Notes under the pieces: generated by a model | The model's input: the letters and a program-made list of their open reading frames with translations, nothing else | Databases searched by the model: none | What the model was told of the DNA's origin: nothing | Program-made: the position numbers and the translations under genes | Assembly (NCBI GenBank): GCA_965262315.1 | Contig: CBDHFJ010000001.1 | Location: 25,249 to 89,248, forward strand | DNA: 64,000 nucleotides | Reading direction: 5' to 3' | Source: JBCCFK01 sp965262315 | GTDB lineage: Bacteria > Actinomycetota > Acidimicrobiia > Acidimicrobiales > UBA8592 | Shown: piece after piece, positions 36,946 through 47,300 of the stretch | Layout: the number at the start of each line of letters is the position of its first letter | Numbering within the stretch: position 1 is the stretch's first letter

Positions 36946-37089
36946 GGTTCTGCAAATTGGGCTGGTTCTGCACGTGTGGGGTGCGGGTGCTGCCCGGTTT
37001 CGGACCGGGGCTCGTGCGGTTCTGCAAATTGGGCTGGTTCTGCACGTGTGGGGTGCAGTCTCTGCCCAGTTTCGGACCGGGGCTCTGGT
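36946..37089 (+). repeat. 72-base direct repeat (two copies)
   Basis: TTCTGCAAATTGGGCTGG begins at 36948 and 37020, period 72. Each unit also has CACGTGTGGGGTG and TTTCGGACCGGGGCTC. A related, diverged pair lies at 37801-37920, so these repeats flank the small membrane protein gene between them. No gene in this stretch. Confidence 0.85.
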
Positions 37090-37117
37090 CGTTCGGCAGG
37101 TCTGCGAGGATGTGTCG

Positions 37118-37750
37118 ATGCGCGAAGTCCGGGCGCCGGATGGATACGTCTGGGAGTGCTTCATCGAGTGGGAGGGGCGGCGGCCGTTGCATCGGGCATT
37201 CCGTCGACTCCGGGAGCATCGTGAGGCTCGGGCACAGCAGCAGGCGCGGACCTCGTCGGACGGCTCGATGGACATTGCGGGCGGCTGCCTCGATGTGTTG
37301 TCCGTCGTCGACTTCGTCGCCGCCATCGCGTTGGTCGTCGGCCTCGTCACCCTGCTGATCATCGCCGGCCCCTGGATCGGATTCGTCCTGTTCGGGGTGG
37401 TGGAGCTCGGCATCATTCTGGTGCTCGTGGGGGCGGGCTTCCTCGCCCGCACCCTGCTCCGCCGGCCCTGGCGGGTCGTGGCCGTCAACGAGACCGGCGA
37501 GCTGTGGGCCTTCCGACAGGTCGGCTGGTTCGCCAGCCGCGAGCTCGTCCGTCAGGTGGCCGACCAGTTGGGCGATGGCCGTGACCCGGCCGACATCCTT
37601 CCTGAAGCGCTGGAGGCGGGTTCACCGTATCGACTCGACCCCGATGCTCCGGTCGGGCTCCTCGCCAAGCCGTGGGCCCGTGTCGCCGCCGTCGGATTCA
37701 TCGTCGCCTGCGTCGTGAGCTGGATCGCCGTGCTCGCTGCGCGGGGCTGA
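37118..37750 (+). CDS. Membrane protein of unknown function
   Basis: A 210-residue protein. Residues 1-60 are charged and cytoplasmic (MREVRAPDGYVWECFIEWEG). Two helices lie near residues 68-88 and 90-112. A soluble middle part carries WRVVAVNETGELWAFRQVGW, and a third helix is near the C-terminus (VAAVGFIVACVVSWIAVLAA). No family recognised. ATG 37118 is taken because the frame upstream runs through the repeat units. Repeats of one family lie on both sides. Confidence 0.68.
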   Translation: MREVRAPDGYVWECFIEWEGRRPLHRAFRRLREHREARAQQQARTSSDGSMDIAGGCLDVLSVVDFVAAIALVVGLVTLLIIAGPWIGFVLFGVVELGIILVLVGAGFLARTLLRRPWRVVAVNETGELWAFRQVGWFASRELVRQVADQLGDGRDPADILPEALEAGSPYRLDPDAPVGLLAKPWARVAAVGFIVACVVSWIAVLAARG

Positions 37751-37800
37751 CCGCACGACGTCGCCCCCACCACATCTACGCCGAGTGTTCGGCCCGCCTG

Positions 37801-37920
37801 CGACATTGGGCCAGTTCTGCACCTGTGGGGTGTGGTTTCGGCCCGATTTCGGGACGCGTTCGGCCCGCCCGACCTGTGGGGTGTGGTTTCGGGATGCGGC
37901 CGGCCCGATTTCGGGCGGGG
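37801..37920 (+). repeat. Diverged copies of the 72-base repeat family
   Basis: ATTGGGCCAGTTCTGCACC, TGTGGGGTGTGGTTTCGG and CCCGATTTCGG recur twice here, in the same order as ATTGGGCTGGTTCTGCACG and TGTGGGGTG at 36946-37089. The remaining bases between 37751 and 38036 hold no gene that I can support. Confidence 0.6.
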
Positions 37921-38036
37921 ACGGGCGGAAGCGGCGAGAACGGTGGAAGGCGACGCGTGCTGCGTCATCACTGGATGGGGCGTTGTCATCGGTGGCATTG
38001 GCGGAGGCTGACCCGGGCTCTGTCATCATGTGCGCC

Positions 38037-38894
38037 ATGACTGCGATCAAGCTCGACGGGGAGACGTTGGCTGCCGAGGTCCACGAGGATCTGCGCAACC
38101 GGATCGAGGCGCTGAAGGCCAGGGGCGTGACGCCGGGCCTGGGCACGATCCTCGTCGGCGACGACGGGCCGTCGCACAACTACGTGGCGATGAAGCACCG
38201 CGACTCCGAGGCGCTCGGCATGCATTCGCGTGAGGCCGTCCTCGGCGCCGACGCCACCCAGGACGAGATCGAAGCGGTCGTCGACGACTTCAATGCCGAC
38301 GACGCCGTCCACGCCTACATCATCCAGTACCCGTTCCCGAAGGGTCTCGACTACGAGGCCGCCCTGATGAAGGTCCGGCCCGAGAAGGACGCCGACGGCC
38401 TCCATCCGGTCAACCTCGGTCGCCTGGTCCAGGGAATCGATGCGCCGCTCGCCTGCACCCCGGCCGGCATCCAGATGATGCTCGACCGCTACGACGTGCC
38501 GATCGCCGGCAGGCACGTGGTCATCGTCGGCCGCGGTCTCACCATCGGACGGCCCCTCGCGAACCTGCTGTCGTTGAAGATGCGAGCCGCCAACGCCGCC
38601 GTCACCGTGGTGCACACCGGCGTGCCGGACATCGCCCCCTACACCCGCCAGGCCGACATCCTCATCGCCGCCGCCGGCGCACCCCGGATGATCAAGGCCG
38701 ACATGGTGAAGCCGGGCGCGGCGGTGGTCGCCGCCGGCGTCAGCTTCGAGGGCAAGAAGCTGATCTCCGACGTCGACGAAGAGGTCGAGGAGGTCGCCGG
38801 CTGGCTGTCGCCCCGCATCGGTGGCGTCGGCCCGATGACCCGTGCGCTGCTCATGGCCAACACGGTGGCGGCAGCCGAGAAGGCCGCCGGCTGA
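38037..38894 (+). CDS. folD: Methylene-THF dehydrogenase / methenyl-THF cyclohydrolase FolD
   Basis: A 285-residue bifunctional enzyme producing 10-formyl-THF, used by PurN and PurH nearby. The catalytic YVAMKHRDSEALGM (Tyr-x3-Lys), VQYPFPKG-like IIQYPFPKGLDYEAA, PEKDADGLHPVNLGRL, CTPAGIQMMLDRYDV, and the NADP-binding VIVGRGLTIGRPLANLL are in order. The motif VGRGLTIG replaces the more usual VGRSxxVG. An in-frame ATG at 38028 would add three residues. Confidence 0.96.
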   Translation: MTAIKLDGETLAAEVHEDLRNRIEALKARGVTPGLGTILVGDDGPSHNYVAMKHRDSEALGMHSREAVLGADATQDEIEAVVDDFNADDAVHAYIIQYPFPKGLDYEAALMKVRPEKDADGLHPVNLGRLVQGIDAPLACTPAGIQMMLDRYDVPIAGRHVVIVGRGLTIGRPLANLLSLKMRAANAAVTVVHTGVPDIAPYTRQADILIAAAGAPRMIKADMVKPGAAVVAAGVSFEGKKLISDVDEEVEEVAGWLSPRIGGVGPMTRALLMANTVAAAEKAAG

Positions 38895-38947
38895 GTCTCG
38901 GCACACAAGACCTGGACGGATCATCTGCGTTCGGTGGCTGCGGCCCG

Positions 38948-38953
38948 TATGAT
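38948..38953 (+). promoter_or_regulatory. TATGAT -10 box of icd
   Basis: TATGAT, close to the -10 consensus, ends 10 bases before the icd ATG; no clear -35 element. Confidence 0.45.
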
Positions 38954-38963
38954 CTAGGCCGTT

Positions 38964-40160
<1,197 letters not shown>

Positions 40161-40172
40161 CACAACCGAAAC

Positions 40173-40190
40173 CGGGGACCCACGTCCCCG
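40173..40190 (+). terminator. Hairpin after icd
   Basis: CGGGGAC-CCAC-GTCCCCG, a 7-bp perfect stem 12 bases after the icd stop, without a T tract. Confidence 0.6.
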
Positions 40191-40321
40191 TGAGATAGGC
40201 GGGGACCAGGTGTCGGCTCGGGCCGGCACCGCCCTGACGTCGACCATCGAGCGTTGCGGGCGCTCATGGTCGTCGTTCCCCCCCCTGCCTGGTTGCCGGG
40301 GCCTGAGGAGCGACGCAATCC

Positions 40322-40363
40322 TGCTCCATAACCGCTGGCGATCCAGAACCGGGTTATGGTGCA
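40322..40363. terminator. Convergent hairpin between icd and the ankyrin gene
   Basis: TGC-t-CCATAACC pairs with GGTTATGG-t-GCA (40322-40333 and 40352-40363), and an inner CTGG-CGAT-CCAG extends it. It sits 2 bases past the ankyrin stop and may end both converging transcripts. No gene lies in 40191-40321. Confidence 0.6.
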
Positions 40364-40365
40364 GC

Positions 40366-41736
40366 TCAGGCTGGTCGGGCTCCGGCGTCGACGACGAGCG
40401 CTGCCAGCTTTGCGGCCTGGCGCCCATGGCAGAAGTGGATGACCCGCTTCTCGGATCCTCCGCCCGGTGCACCGACGGTGATGACGTCGTCGACGCGGGC
40501 GCCCCGCGAGATCAGGTACCTCGTGATCTTGATCCGGCCACCGCGGACGCAGAAGACCAGCGGCGTCCAGCCGCGGAGGCCGGCGTAGATGCCCTGGCCC
40601 GGATGGCGGGCGTTGACGTCGGCGCCCGCATCGATGAGCGCGCCCGCCATCTCGATCTTGCCGTTCTCGCAGGCGATCATCAGCGCGGTGTAGCCCGCGG
40701 CGCCCACCTGGTCCGGTGGGTGTCCCTGCGAGAGGAACCACCGCACCACGTCCGTGCGGACGTGGGTGGCGGCGAGGTTGAAGGGGGTCCGCCGGTCGTA
40801 GATCTCCGCCATGGTGTCGGCACCGTTGTGGACGAGCCATTGCACGATGTCCAGATGCCCTGCGCTGGCGGCCTGGTGTAGCGGGGTCGAACCCCAGGAG
40901 TCGGGGACGTCGATGTCGGCGCCGCGGTCGGCCAGCCACTCCACCATGTCGAGCCGACCGTGACCCGCAGCCCACCACACCATCGTCTGGCCGCGATCGC
41001 GGTGTTCGGGTCGGGGGCCGGTTCGTCGATGGTGAACGTCCGCGCCACGCTCGACGAGCTCTCGGGCCCACTCGTACCGCTCGCGCATGCAGGCGGCCAT
41101 TGCCGCGGAAACGGTGGCGTAGTCGCCCTGGTCGATCACCGTGCGGGGGTCGGCGCCGTCGGCGAGGGCCCGACGGAACTCGTCTTCGCGGCCGTCGAGG
41201 ATCGCCGTGATCAGCCGCCGATCGGGCGTCCCCGTCAGCGGCGGGGCCGGCGGCGTCGGCGGGGCCGTCGGCGCCGTTTCCCGTTCGAGGCCGAGGAGCC
41301 CGAGGGTCTCGTCCACCCGTCGGCGGAGCAGGTCGCGGTCGTTGTGGTACGAGGTGTAGTCGTCGAGGTCCTCGTCGAGCTCCTGGCCGATGTGCGTCAG
41401 CGAGATCGCCTTCGCCAGCTCGGTGCGTTCGTCCCATGACACCTCGGGCGCGCGCAGGAAGTCGGTGGCGATCTCGGAGAGCTCGGGTGCGCTGTGGTCC
41501 TGCGTGAGTTCGATGATGTTGAGCTTGTGCCGCCAGGAGTCCGCCGCCCAGTACGCCCGAGCGAGGATCGGCACGTGGAAGGCCCGCACCAGATCCCGCC
41601 CGCCTTCGATCGCTTCCGCGTCGTCGCCCTCGATCAGGTCCTGGATGTCGTCGACCCCCGGGTGGTCGATCGTCGGCGGAGCGGGCAGGTCGGGCGGTGC
41701 CGGCAGCTTCGTCGGGTCGGGAACATCGTTGGTCAT
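40366..41736 (-). CDS. Ankyrin-repeat protein
   Basis: A 456-residue soluble protein. The N-terminal 190 residues are helical and acidic with a Pro-rich linker (TAPTAPPTPPAPPLTGTP). Residues 195-456 hold six or more ankyrin units; the clearest are GSTPLHQAASAGHLDIVQWL, RTPFNLAATHVRTDVVRWFL, and YTALMIACENGKIEMAGALI. Ankyrin arrays bind partner proteins; the partner is unknown. ATG 41736 has GGGAGG a few bases upstream and is preferred over an earlier ATG (41763). Confidence 0.87.
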   Translation of the reverse strand: MTNDVPDPTKLPAPPDLPAPPTIDHPGVDDIQDLIEGDDAEAIEGGRDLVRAFHVPILARAYWAADSWRHKLNIIELTQDHSAPELSEIATDFLRAPEVSWDERTELAKAISLTHIGQELDEDLDDYTSYHNDRDLLRRRVDETLGLLGLERETAPTAPPTPPAPPLTGTPDRRLITAILDGREDEFRRALADGADPRTVIDQGDYATVSAAMAACMRERYEWARELVERGADVHHRRTGPRPEHRDRGQTMVWWAAGHGRLDMVEWLADRGADIDVPDSWGSTPLHQAASAGHLDIVQWLVHNGADTMAEIYDRRTPFNLAATHVRTDVVRWFLSQGHPPDQVGAAGYTALMIACENGKIEMAGALIDAGADVNARHPGQGIYAGLRGWTPLVFCVRGGRIKITRYLISRGARVDDVITVGAPGGGSEKRVIHFCHGRQAAKLAALVVDAGARPA

Positions 41737-41783
41737 CGGCGCCTCCCACCGAAATCGTGCCATGCGACGGCAACGGCGCTCGG

Positions 41784-41789
41784 TACCGT
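41784..41789 (+). promoter_or_regulatory. TACCGT -10 box of the ABC exporter operon
   Basis: TACCGT ends 9 bases before the GTG at 41799. Confidence 0.4.
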
Positions 41790-41798
41790 GGTGCGCCT

Positions 41799-43577
41799 GT
41801 GGCCGAGACCGTGAGCGACGTCGAACTGAGCACGGCCGAGGTGTTCCGCCGCGGCGGGCGCCTGCTCGGCCGATCGTTGCGCGCGATGCCGGCCGCGCAC
41901 TCCATCGCCATCGTCGGCGCGTTGGTCTTCGCGGTCGCTGCCGTGGCGCTCGCCCGGGTCCTGGGCTGGGTCACCGACGAGGTGATCGTGCCCGGACTCG
42001 ACGAAGGCGGGGTCTCCGACGGCACCATCTGGGCCGGCATCGGCCTCATCGTCATGGTGGGCGCGTTTCGGGGTGCCGGTGCCGTCGTGCGCCGCTACTT
42101 CCTCGCCCGCGCCCGCTACGGCACCGAGGTGCTGTGGCGCCGACAGCTCTTCGAGCAGTACCTGCGCCTCCCGGTGTCCTTCCATCAGTCGCGACCCACC
42201 GGGGAGCTCCTGGCGCACGCGGACGCCGACATCATGGTCGCCTCCATGATGCTGATGCCGTTCGCGTTCTCCGTGGCCACGGTCGTCCTCGTCATCATCT
42301 CGCTGATCAGCCTGCTGTTGATCCACCCATTGCTGGCGGTGGTGGCCGCGGTGCTCTTTCCGGTCCTGGCGACGATGAACCACTACTACACGCGCAAGGT
42401 CCACGGCCCCGCCGCGCTGGCCCAGGAACACGTCGGCGAGGTGTCGTCGATCGCCCACGAGAGCTTCGACGGCGTCATGGTGGTCAAGGCGCTCGGCCGG
42501 GAGCAGGCCGAGGTCGATCGCCTGCGGGTCGCGGCCACCCGGTTGCGAGACCAGCGTGTCGCCGTCGGCAACCTGCGTGCGCTGTTCGAACCCGCCATCG
42601 ACGCGCTGCCGAACCTCGGCATCGTCGGCCTGCTTGCCCTGGGAGCATGGCTGGTGGACCAGGGGTCGATCAGCGTGGGCGACCTCGTGGGCGCGATGGC
42701 GTTGTTCAGCATCCTGGCATTGCCCATGCGGATCGTCGGCTTCTTCCTCGAGGAGATGCCCCGCTCGGTCGTGGCCCTCGAACGGATCGACGGTGTGCTC
42801 GACGTCCCTGCTCCGCCGATCGCCGGAGGGGAGCGGACGCTGGCGCCGGGCCCGGTCGGCGTGTCGTTCCGGGGTGTGCAGGCCGGCTACGAGGGCACGT
42901 CGGTTCTCCGCGAGGTCACCTTCGACGTCCAGGCTGGTGAAGCGGTTGCGTTGGTCGGTGCCACCGGAGCCGGCAAGTCCACGTTGGCCGCGACGCTGGC
43001 GGCACTGCATCCCACGCTGTCGGGTGAGGTCAGCATCGGGGGCGTGCCCGTTGCCGAACTCACCACCGACGAGCGCACGAGCACCTTGGCCATGGCGTTC
43101 CAGGAGACCTTCCTGTTCGCCGACACCATCCTCGAGAACGTGGTGCTCGGTCGGCCCATCTCGGACCAGGAGGCCGAGGATGCGCTTCGGCTCGCCGGTG
43201 CCCTCGACTTCGTCAAGCAGATGCCCCAAGGCATCCGGACCGTCGTCGGCGAACGAGGGGTGACGTTGTCGGGCGGCCAGCGGCAACGCGTCGCGCTGGC
43301 CCGGGCCCTGGCGGGGCGTCCCCGGGTGGTCTTCCTCGACGACGCCACGGCTGCGGTCGACCCCGTCGTCGAGGCTCGCATCCTCGAGAACCTGCGCAAA
43401 GAGCTCGACCTGACGCTGATCATCGTGGCCCATCGCCTCTCGACCATCCAACTGGCGGACCGGGTCGTCTTCCTGGCCCACGGCCGAGTGGCCGCCACCG
43501 GCACCCATCAGGAGCTGATGGCCGTCCCTGCGTACGCGGCGCTGGCCCGGGCCTACGAGGCGGGGGCCGAGTCGTGA
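41799..43577 (+). CDS. ABC exporter half-transporter A
   Basis: A 592-residue type IV ABC exporter: six membrane helices in residues 20-320, then an ATPase domain with Walker A GATGAGKSTLAATL, a canonical LSGGQRQRVALARAL signature, and Walker B VVFLDDATAAVD. The catalytic Glu after Walker B is Asp, as in the degenerate subunit of heterodimeric exporters. The next gene's end overlaps it (GTGA), so the two half-transporters are made together. Substrate may be a lipid, peptide or drug. Confidence 0.92.
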   Translation: MAETVSDVELSTAEVFRRGGRLLGRSLRAMPAAHSIAIVGALVFAVAAVALARVLGWVTDEVIVPGLDEGGVSDGTIWAGIGLIVMVGAFRGAGAVVRRYFLARARYGTEVLWRRQLFEQYLRLPVSFHQSRPTGELLAHADADIMVASMMLMPFAFSVATVVLVIISLISLLLIHPLLAVVAAVLFPVLATMNHYYTRKVHGPAALAQEHVGEVSSIAHESFDGVMVVKALGREQAEVDRLRVAATRLRDQRVAVGNLRALFEPAIDALPNLGIVGLLALGAWLVDQGSISVGDLVGAMALFSILALPMRIVGFFLEEMPRSVVALERIDGVLDVPAPPIAGGERTLAPGPVGVSFRGVQAGYEGTSVLREVTFDVQAGEAVALVGATGAGKSTLAATLAALHPTLSGEVSIGGVPVAELTTDERTSTLAMAFQETFLFADTILENVVLGRPISDQEAEDALRLAGALDFVKQMPQGIRTVVGERGVTLSGGQRQRVALARALAGRPRVVFLDDATAAVDPVVEARILENLRKELDLTLIIVAHRLSTIQLADRVVFLAHGRVAATGTHQELMAVPAYAALARAYEAGAES

Positions 43578-45382
43578 CCGACGTGCAGGACCGGCCGGGA
43601 TCGCTCGACGCCGAGGGCGACGACGTGGCGGCGATGACCGTGCTGCGTCGTGGGGTCGCGGTCTCTCCCGAGCTGCGTCGTGGCTTCGGCATCACCATGG
43701 TCATGGCGCTGTGCATGGCCGTCGGTCGCCTGGTCATCCCGGTGCTGATCCAGCAGATCCTCGACCGCGGCGTCCGAGGCGACGAGGGCTACCGACCCGG
43801 GTTCGTCTACACCGCGTGCATCGTGGCGGTCCTGGTGATCCTCGGTGTGGGCGTCCTGTCCCGGTTCACCTACCTCCGCCTGATCCGGGTCGCCGAAACG
43901 ATGCTCATGGAGCTCCGGCAGCGCACGTTCGGCCACATCCACCGCCTGAGCCTGGCCGATCACGTGGGCAGCCGAACCGGTGTGCTGACAGCGCGGGTCA
44001 CCAGCGACATCGAGACCCTCGCCCAGTTCGCGCAGTGGGGGGCGATGGCGTGGGCGATCAACTCGGTCGTGATCGTGGCCACGCTCGTGGTGATGGCGGT
44101 CTACAACTGGGTTCTCACGCTGGTGACCATCCTGGTCTACCTGCCACTGATCCCGACCCTGAGCGGGCTGCAGAAGCGACAATTCAAGGCCTACGAGCGT
44201 GTCCGCAGCCGGGTCGCGGGCACGATGGGTCATGCGTCCGAGGCGGTGCAGGGCGCCGGTGTCATCCGGGCGTACGGCTACCGGCCGGTGATCGAGGATC
44301 GCCTCGAGGACGCCAACCAGGCCCAGTTCGCATCGCAGGCGAACGCCTACAAGTTCTTCGCCTGGCTGGCCCCCATCACCGACGCGTTCGCCGCCGCCGC
44401 GCTCAGCGTGGTGGTCGCCGTCGGCGTCTGGTGGGGCGACGACCTGGGCCTGTCGTCGGGCGAGCTGGTCGCGTTCTTGTTCCTGGTGACGATCCTGTTG
44501 AATCCGATCGCCGAGATCGGCGAGGTCCTGGACCAGACCCAGACCGCGCTGGCGGGCTGGTGGAAGATCCTCCAGGTCCTCGACGTCCCCGTCGAGGTAC
44601 GCGAGCCGGACAGCGGGAGAGAGCTGCCGCCGGGCGCGCTCGGGATCGAGGTGGACGACGTCTCGTTCGCCTACCGCGAGGGAGGCCGTGTGCTCGATCG
44701 GGTGAGCCTGTCGATCCCGCCCGGCGCCAATGTCGCGATCGTGGGTGAGACCGGGTCCGGCAAGAGCACCCTCGCCAAGCTGTTGGTCCGCCTGGCCGAC
44801 CCCACCGACGGCACGATCCTGGTCGGAGGAGTCGACCTGCGTGCGGTCGATCCGGCGTCGCGGCGGTCAGCGCTCCGCATGGTGCCCCAGGACGGCTTCC
44901 TGTTCGACACCACGCTCGGGCGCAACGTGGCCTACGGGCGTGACGGCGCCACCGAGGACGAGATCCGCGCCGCGTTCGACCGCCTCGGGCTCACCGGTTG
45001 GCTGCAGAGCCTCCCGGCTGGTCTCGACAGCGAGGTGGGGGAGCGAGGGGAGTCGTTGTCGGTCGGCGAGCGACAGCTCGTCGCCCTCGCCCGTGCCCAG
45101 CTCGCCGACCCGGGCGTGCTCGTCCTCGACGAGGCCACGAGCGCGGTGGACGCCGAGACCGAGGTGGCCCTGACGTCAGCGCTCGAGCGCTTGTCGGCTG
45201 GTCGCACCACGGTCTCGATCGCGCACCGTCTGAGCACGGCCGAGCGGTCCGACCTGGTCTTCGTCTTCGACGAGGGGCGCCTGGTCGAACACGGCCACCA
45301 CGACGAGTTGGTGGCGGCCGGTGGCCGCTACGCCACGATGTACGAGACCTGGATCGGCAACACCCGCCAGGTCGCCGACTGA
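43574..45382 (+). CDS. ABC exporter half-transporter B
   Basis: A 602-residue partner: six membrane helices, Walker A GETGSGKSTLAKLL, Walker B VLVLDEATSAVD with the catalytic Glu, but a non-canonical signature SLSVGERQLVALARA in place of LSGGQ. Together with half A this gives one full ATP site and one degenerate site, the pattern of TM287/288 and similar heterodimeric exporters. The start overlaps the upstream stop by 4 bases. Confidence 0.93.
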   Translation: MTDVQDRPGSLDAEGDDVAAMTVLRRGVAVSPELRRGFGITMVMALCMAVGRLVIPVLIQQILDRGVRGDEGYRPGFVYTACIVAVLVILGVGVLSRFTYLRLIRVAETMLMELRQRTFGHIHRLSLADHVGSRTGVLTARVTSDIETLAQFAQWGAMAWAINSVVIVATLVVMAVYNWVLTLVTILVYLPLIPTLSGLQKRQFKAYERVRSRVAGTMGHASEAVQGAGVIRAYGYRPVIEDRLEDANQAQFASQANAYKFFAWLAPITDAFAAAALSVVVAVGVWWGDDLGLSSGELVAFLFLVTILLNPIAEIGEVLDQTQTALAGWWKILQVLDVPVEVREPDSGRELPPGALGIEVDDVSFAYREGGRVLDRVSLSIPPGANVAIVGETGSGKSTLAKLLVRLADPTDGTILVGGVDLRAVDPASRRSALRMVPQDGFLFDTTLGRNVAYGRDGATEDEIRAAFDRLGLTGWLQSLPAGLDSEVGERGESLSVGERQLVALARAQLADPGVLVLDEATSAVDAETEVALTSALERLSAGRTTVSIAHRLSTAERSDLVFVFDEGRLVEHGHHDELVAAGGRYATMYETWIGNTRQVAD

Positions 45383-45390
45383 GCAGTCGT

Positions 45391-45460
45391 GAACTCGGCC
45401 GCCGGGCCGCCGACGGGGTACTCGTAAACTCGGCCGCCGGCCCGCCGACTGGGTAGCCTC
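45391..45460 (+). repeat. 35-base direct repeat (two copies)
   Basis: AACTCGGCCGCCGG begins at 45392 and 45427; each copy continues with GCCGCCGAC or CCGCCGAC. It lies between the exporter operon and mdh. TAGCCT just after the second copy may be the mdh -10 element, with a 30-base leader and a GGAG site. Confidence 0.6.
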
Positions 45461-45490
45461 GTTCCGTCGTTCAGAGACAGGAGTCCCCCC

Positions 45491-46480
45491 GTGAGCAAGA
45501 GCCCCGTTCGCGTCACCGTCACCGGCGCCGCCGGCCAGATCGGCTACGCCCTGCTGTTCCGTATCGCCAGCGGTCAGATGCTGGGCGAGGACCAGCCCGT
45601 CATCCTCCAGCTCCTGGAGATCACGCCGGCGCTGGGCGCCCTCGACGGCGTGCACATGGAACTCGACGACTGCGCGTTCCCGCTGCTCGACAGCGTCGTC
45701 AAGACCGATGACGCCAACGTGGCCTTCGCCGACACCGACTACGCGTTGCTGGTCGGGGCCATGCCCCGCAAGGACGGGATGGAACGGGCCGACCTGCTCG
45801 AGGCCAACGGTGGCATCTTCGGTCCCCAGGGCAAGGCCATCAACGACCACGCCAGCCGCGACATCAAGGTGCTGGTGGTCGGCAACCCCGCCAACACCAA
45901 TGCGCTCATCGCTCAGTCCTCGGCGCCCGACATCGACCCCAAGCAGTTCACGGCCATGACTCGTCTGGACCACAACCGGGCCCAGACCCAGGTCGCGCAG
46001 AAGCTCGGCGTCGCCGTCTCCGACGTCAAGAAGATGACCATCTGGGGCAACCACTCGGCCACCCAGTACCCCGACCTCTTCCACTGCGAGGTCAATGGTC
46101 AGATCGCGGCCGAGGCCATCAACGACCAGGCTTGGCTCGAGGGTGAGTTCATCCCCACCGTGCAGCAGCGTGGCGCCGCCATCATCAAAGCTCGCGGCGC
46201 ATCCTCCGCGGCCTCGGCCGCCAACGCCGCCATCGACCACATGCACGACTGGGCGCTGGGCACCCCCGACGGCGACTGGGTCTCCATGGCCATCCCGTCC
46301 GACGGCAGCTACGACGTGGCCGAGGGCATCATCTCGTCGTTCCCGGTGACCTGTACGGGTGGTGAGTACTCGATCGTGCAGGGGCTCGACCTCGACGACT
46401 TCAGCCGCGGCAAGATCGACGCCTCCGCCGACGAGCTGGTCGCCGAGCGTGACACCGTGGCCGGTCTCGGCCTCCTCTGA
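45491..46480 (+). CDS. mdh: Malate dehydrogenase
   Basis: A 329-residue NAD-dependent MDH of the type found in mycobacteria and many Gram-negative bacteria (malate to oxaloacetate). TVTGAAGQIGYALLFRIASG is the NAD fold start, MPRKDGMERADLLEANGGIF carries substrate arginine, VVGNPANTNALI follows, and TRLDHNRAQTQ with WGNHSATQYPD contains the catalytic Asp-His pair. GTG start with AGGAG upstream. It supplies the TCA set of this window. Confidence 0.96.
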   Translation: MSKSPVRVTVTGAAGQIGYALLFRIASGQMLGEDQPVILQLLEITPALGALDGVHMELDDCAFPLLDSVVKTDDANVAFADTDYALLVGAMPRKDGMERADLLEANGGIFGPQGKAINDHASRDIKVLVVGNPANTNALIAQSSAPDIDPKQFTAMTRLDHNRAQTQVAQKLGVAVSDVKKMTIWGNHSATQYPDLFHCEVNGQIAAEAINDQAWLEGEFIPTVQQRGAAIIKARGASSAASAANAAIDHMHDWALGTPDGDWVSMAIPSDGSYDVAEGIISSFPVTCTGGEYSIVQGLDLDDFSRGKIDASADELVAERDTVAGLGLL

Positions 46481-46502
46481 GCCACTCCGGGACAACCACA
46501 CC

Positions 46503-47294
46503 ATGACCGCACACCGCCCCTGGGCGGGCCTGCTCCTCGCGCTCGCCCTGGTGGCGGCTGCGTGTAGCAGTGACGGGTTCGATCCCGATGTCGAGGCTGC
46601 GGACGAGCCGTCGGCCGACTCGACGGCCACCGCGTCGCCGGAACCGACCGAGGTTCCGTCAGGCGACCGCGTGCCCATCATCTCGGGGACCGTGTCGGAT
46701 CTGGTCGACCGCCGGGATCTCACGTTGACGGTCGGGGACCTGACCTCCCCGCTCGACGCCGTCGTTCCGGACCTGGTCGGCCTGGAGCTGGACGAGGCGG
46801 TGGTGCTGTTGGACGAGGCCGGCTTCGTTCCCTACCTGGCCGACACGTTCCCGCCCGAGGGCGAGGTCGATGTGGTGGTCGACACCTGGCCTGTCGCCGG
46901 CGACACGTTCCTGGAGGGCGCCAACGTGTTCCTGGAGCTCGACGGTCCCACCGACGCGGTCCTGGTGGCCGCCGGTGACGAGCTGGCCGGCGTGGTCAAC
47001 GGGGTGCAGTTCCTGGCCTTCGACCGCTTCGAGAACTGGTTGCTGCGGGTGTGGCTCGACGACCCCATCGGCGTGGAGACCGATGACGATCCGATCACGG
47101 TCGGTCGGGAGGTCGAGCTCCGAGTCGGACCCGAGGACGTGGCGTGTACGTCCGGGGAGACGATCGCGGACCCCACCATCCTGCCGCCCGGTGGTGCGAT
47201 CGGGTTCACGCTGACCGACGACTCGACGCAGGACCTTCGCTTCGCGATCCCTCCCCGCCTCACCGTCGCCGACGTCACCGTCGACTGCGGCTGA
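46503..47294 (+). CDS. PASTA-domain lipoprotein
   Basis: A 263-residue protein. A signal peptide ends in the lipobox LVAAAC (Cys21), followed by an acidic linker. Residues 85-145 form a PASTA domain (VVPDLVGLELDEAVVLLDEA, then DTFPPEGEVDVVVDTWPVAG), a module that binds peptidoglycan or beta-lactams in kinases and PBPs. The remaining 110 residues contain one or two further beta-domains. It lies 22 bases after mdh, in the same direction, and faces the FtsX-like lipoprotein gene. Confidence 0.83.
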   Translation: MTAHRPWAGLLLALALVAAACSSDGFDPDVEAADEPSADSTATASPEPTEVPSGDRVPIISGTVSDLVDRRDLTLTVGDLTSPLDAVVPDLVGLELDEAVVLLDEAGFVPYLADTFPPEGEVDVVVDTWPVAGDTFLEGANVFLELDGPTDAVLVAAGDELAGVVNGVQFLAFDRFENWLLRVWLDDPIGVETDDDPITVGREVELRVGPEDVACTSGETIADPTILPPGGAIGFTLTDDSTQDLRFAIPPRLTVADVTVDCG

Positions 47295-47300
47295 CCGTGG

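Noticed and set aside
40161..40365. tRNA gene in the space after icd
   Set aside because: The hairpins do not form a cloverleaf and there is no T-loop GTTCGA box or acceptor stem.
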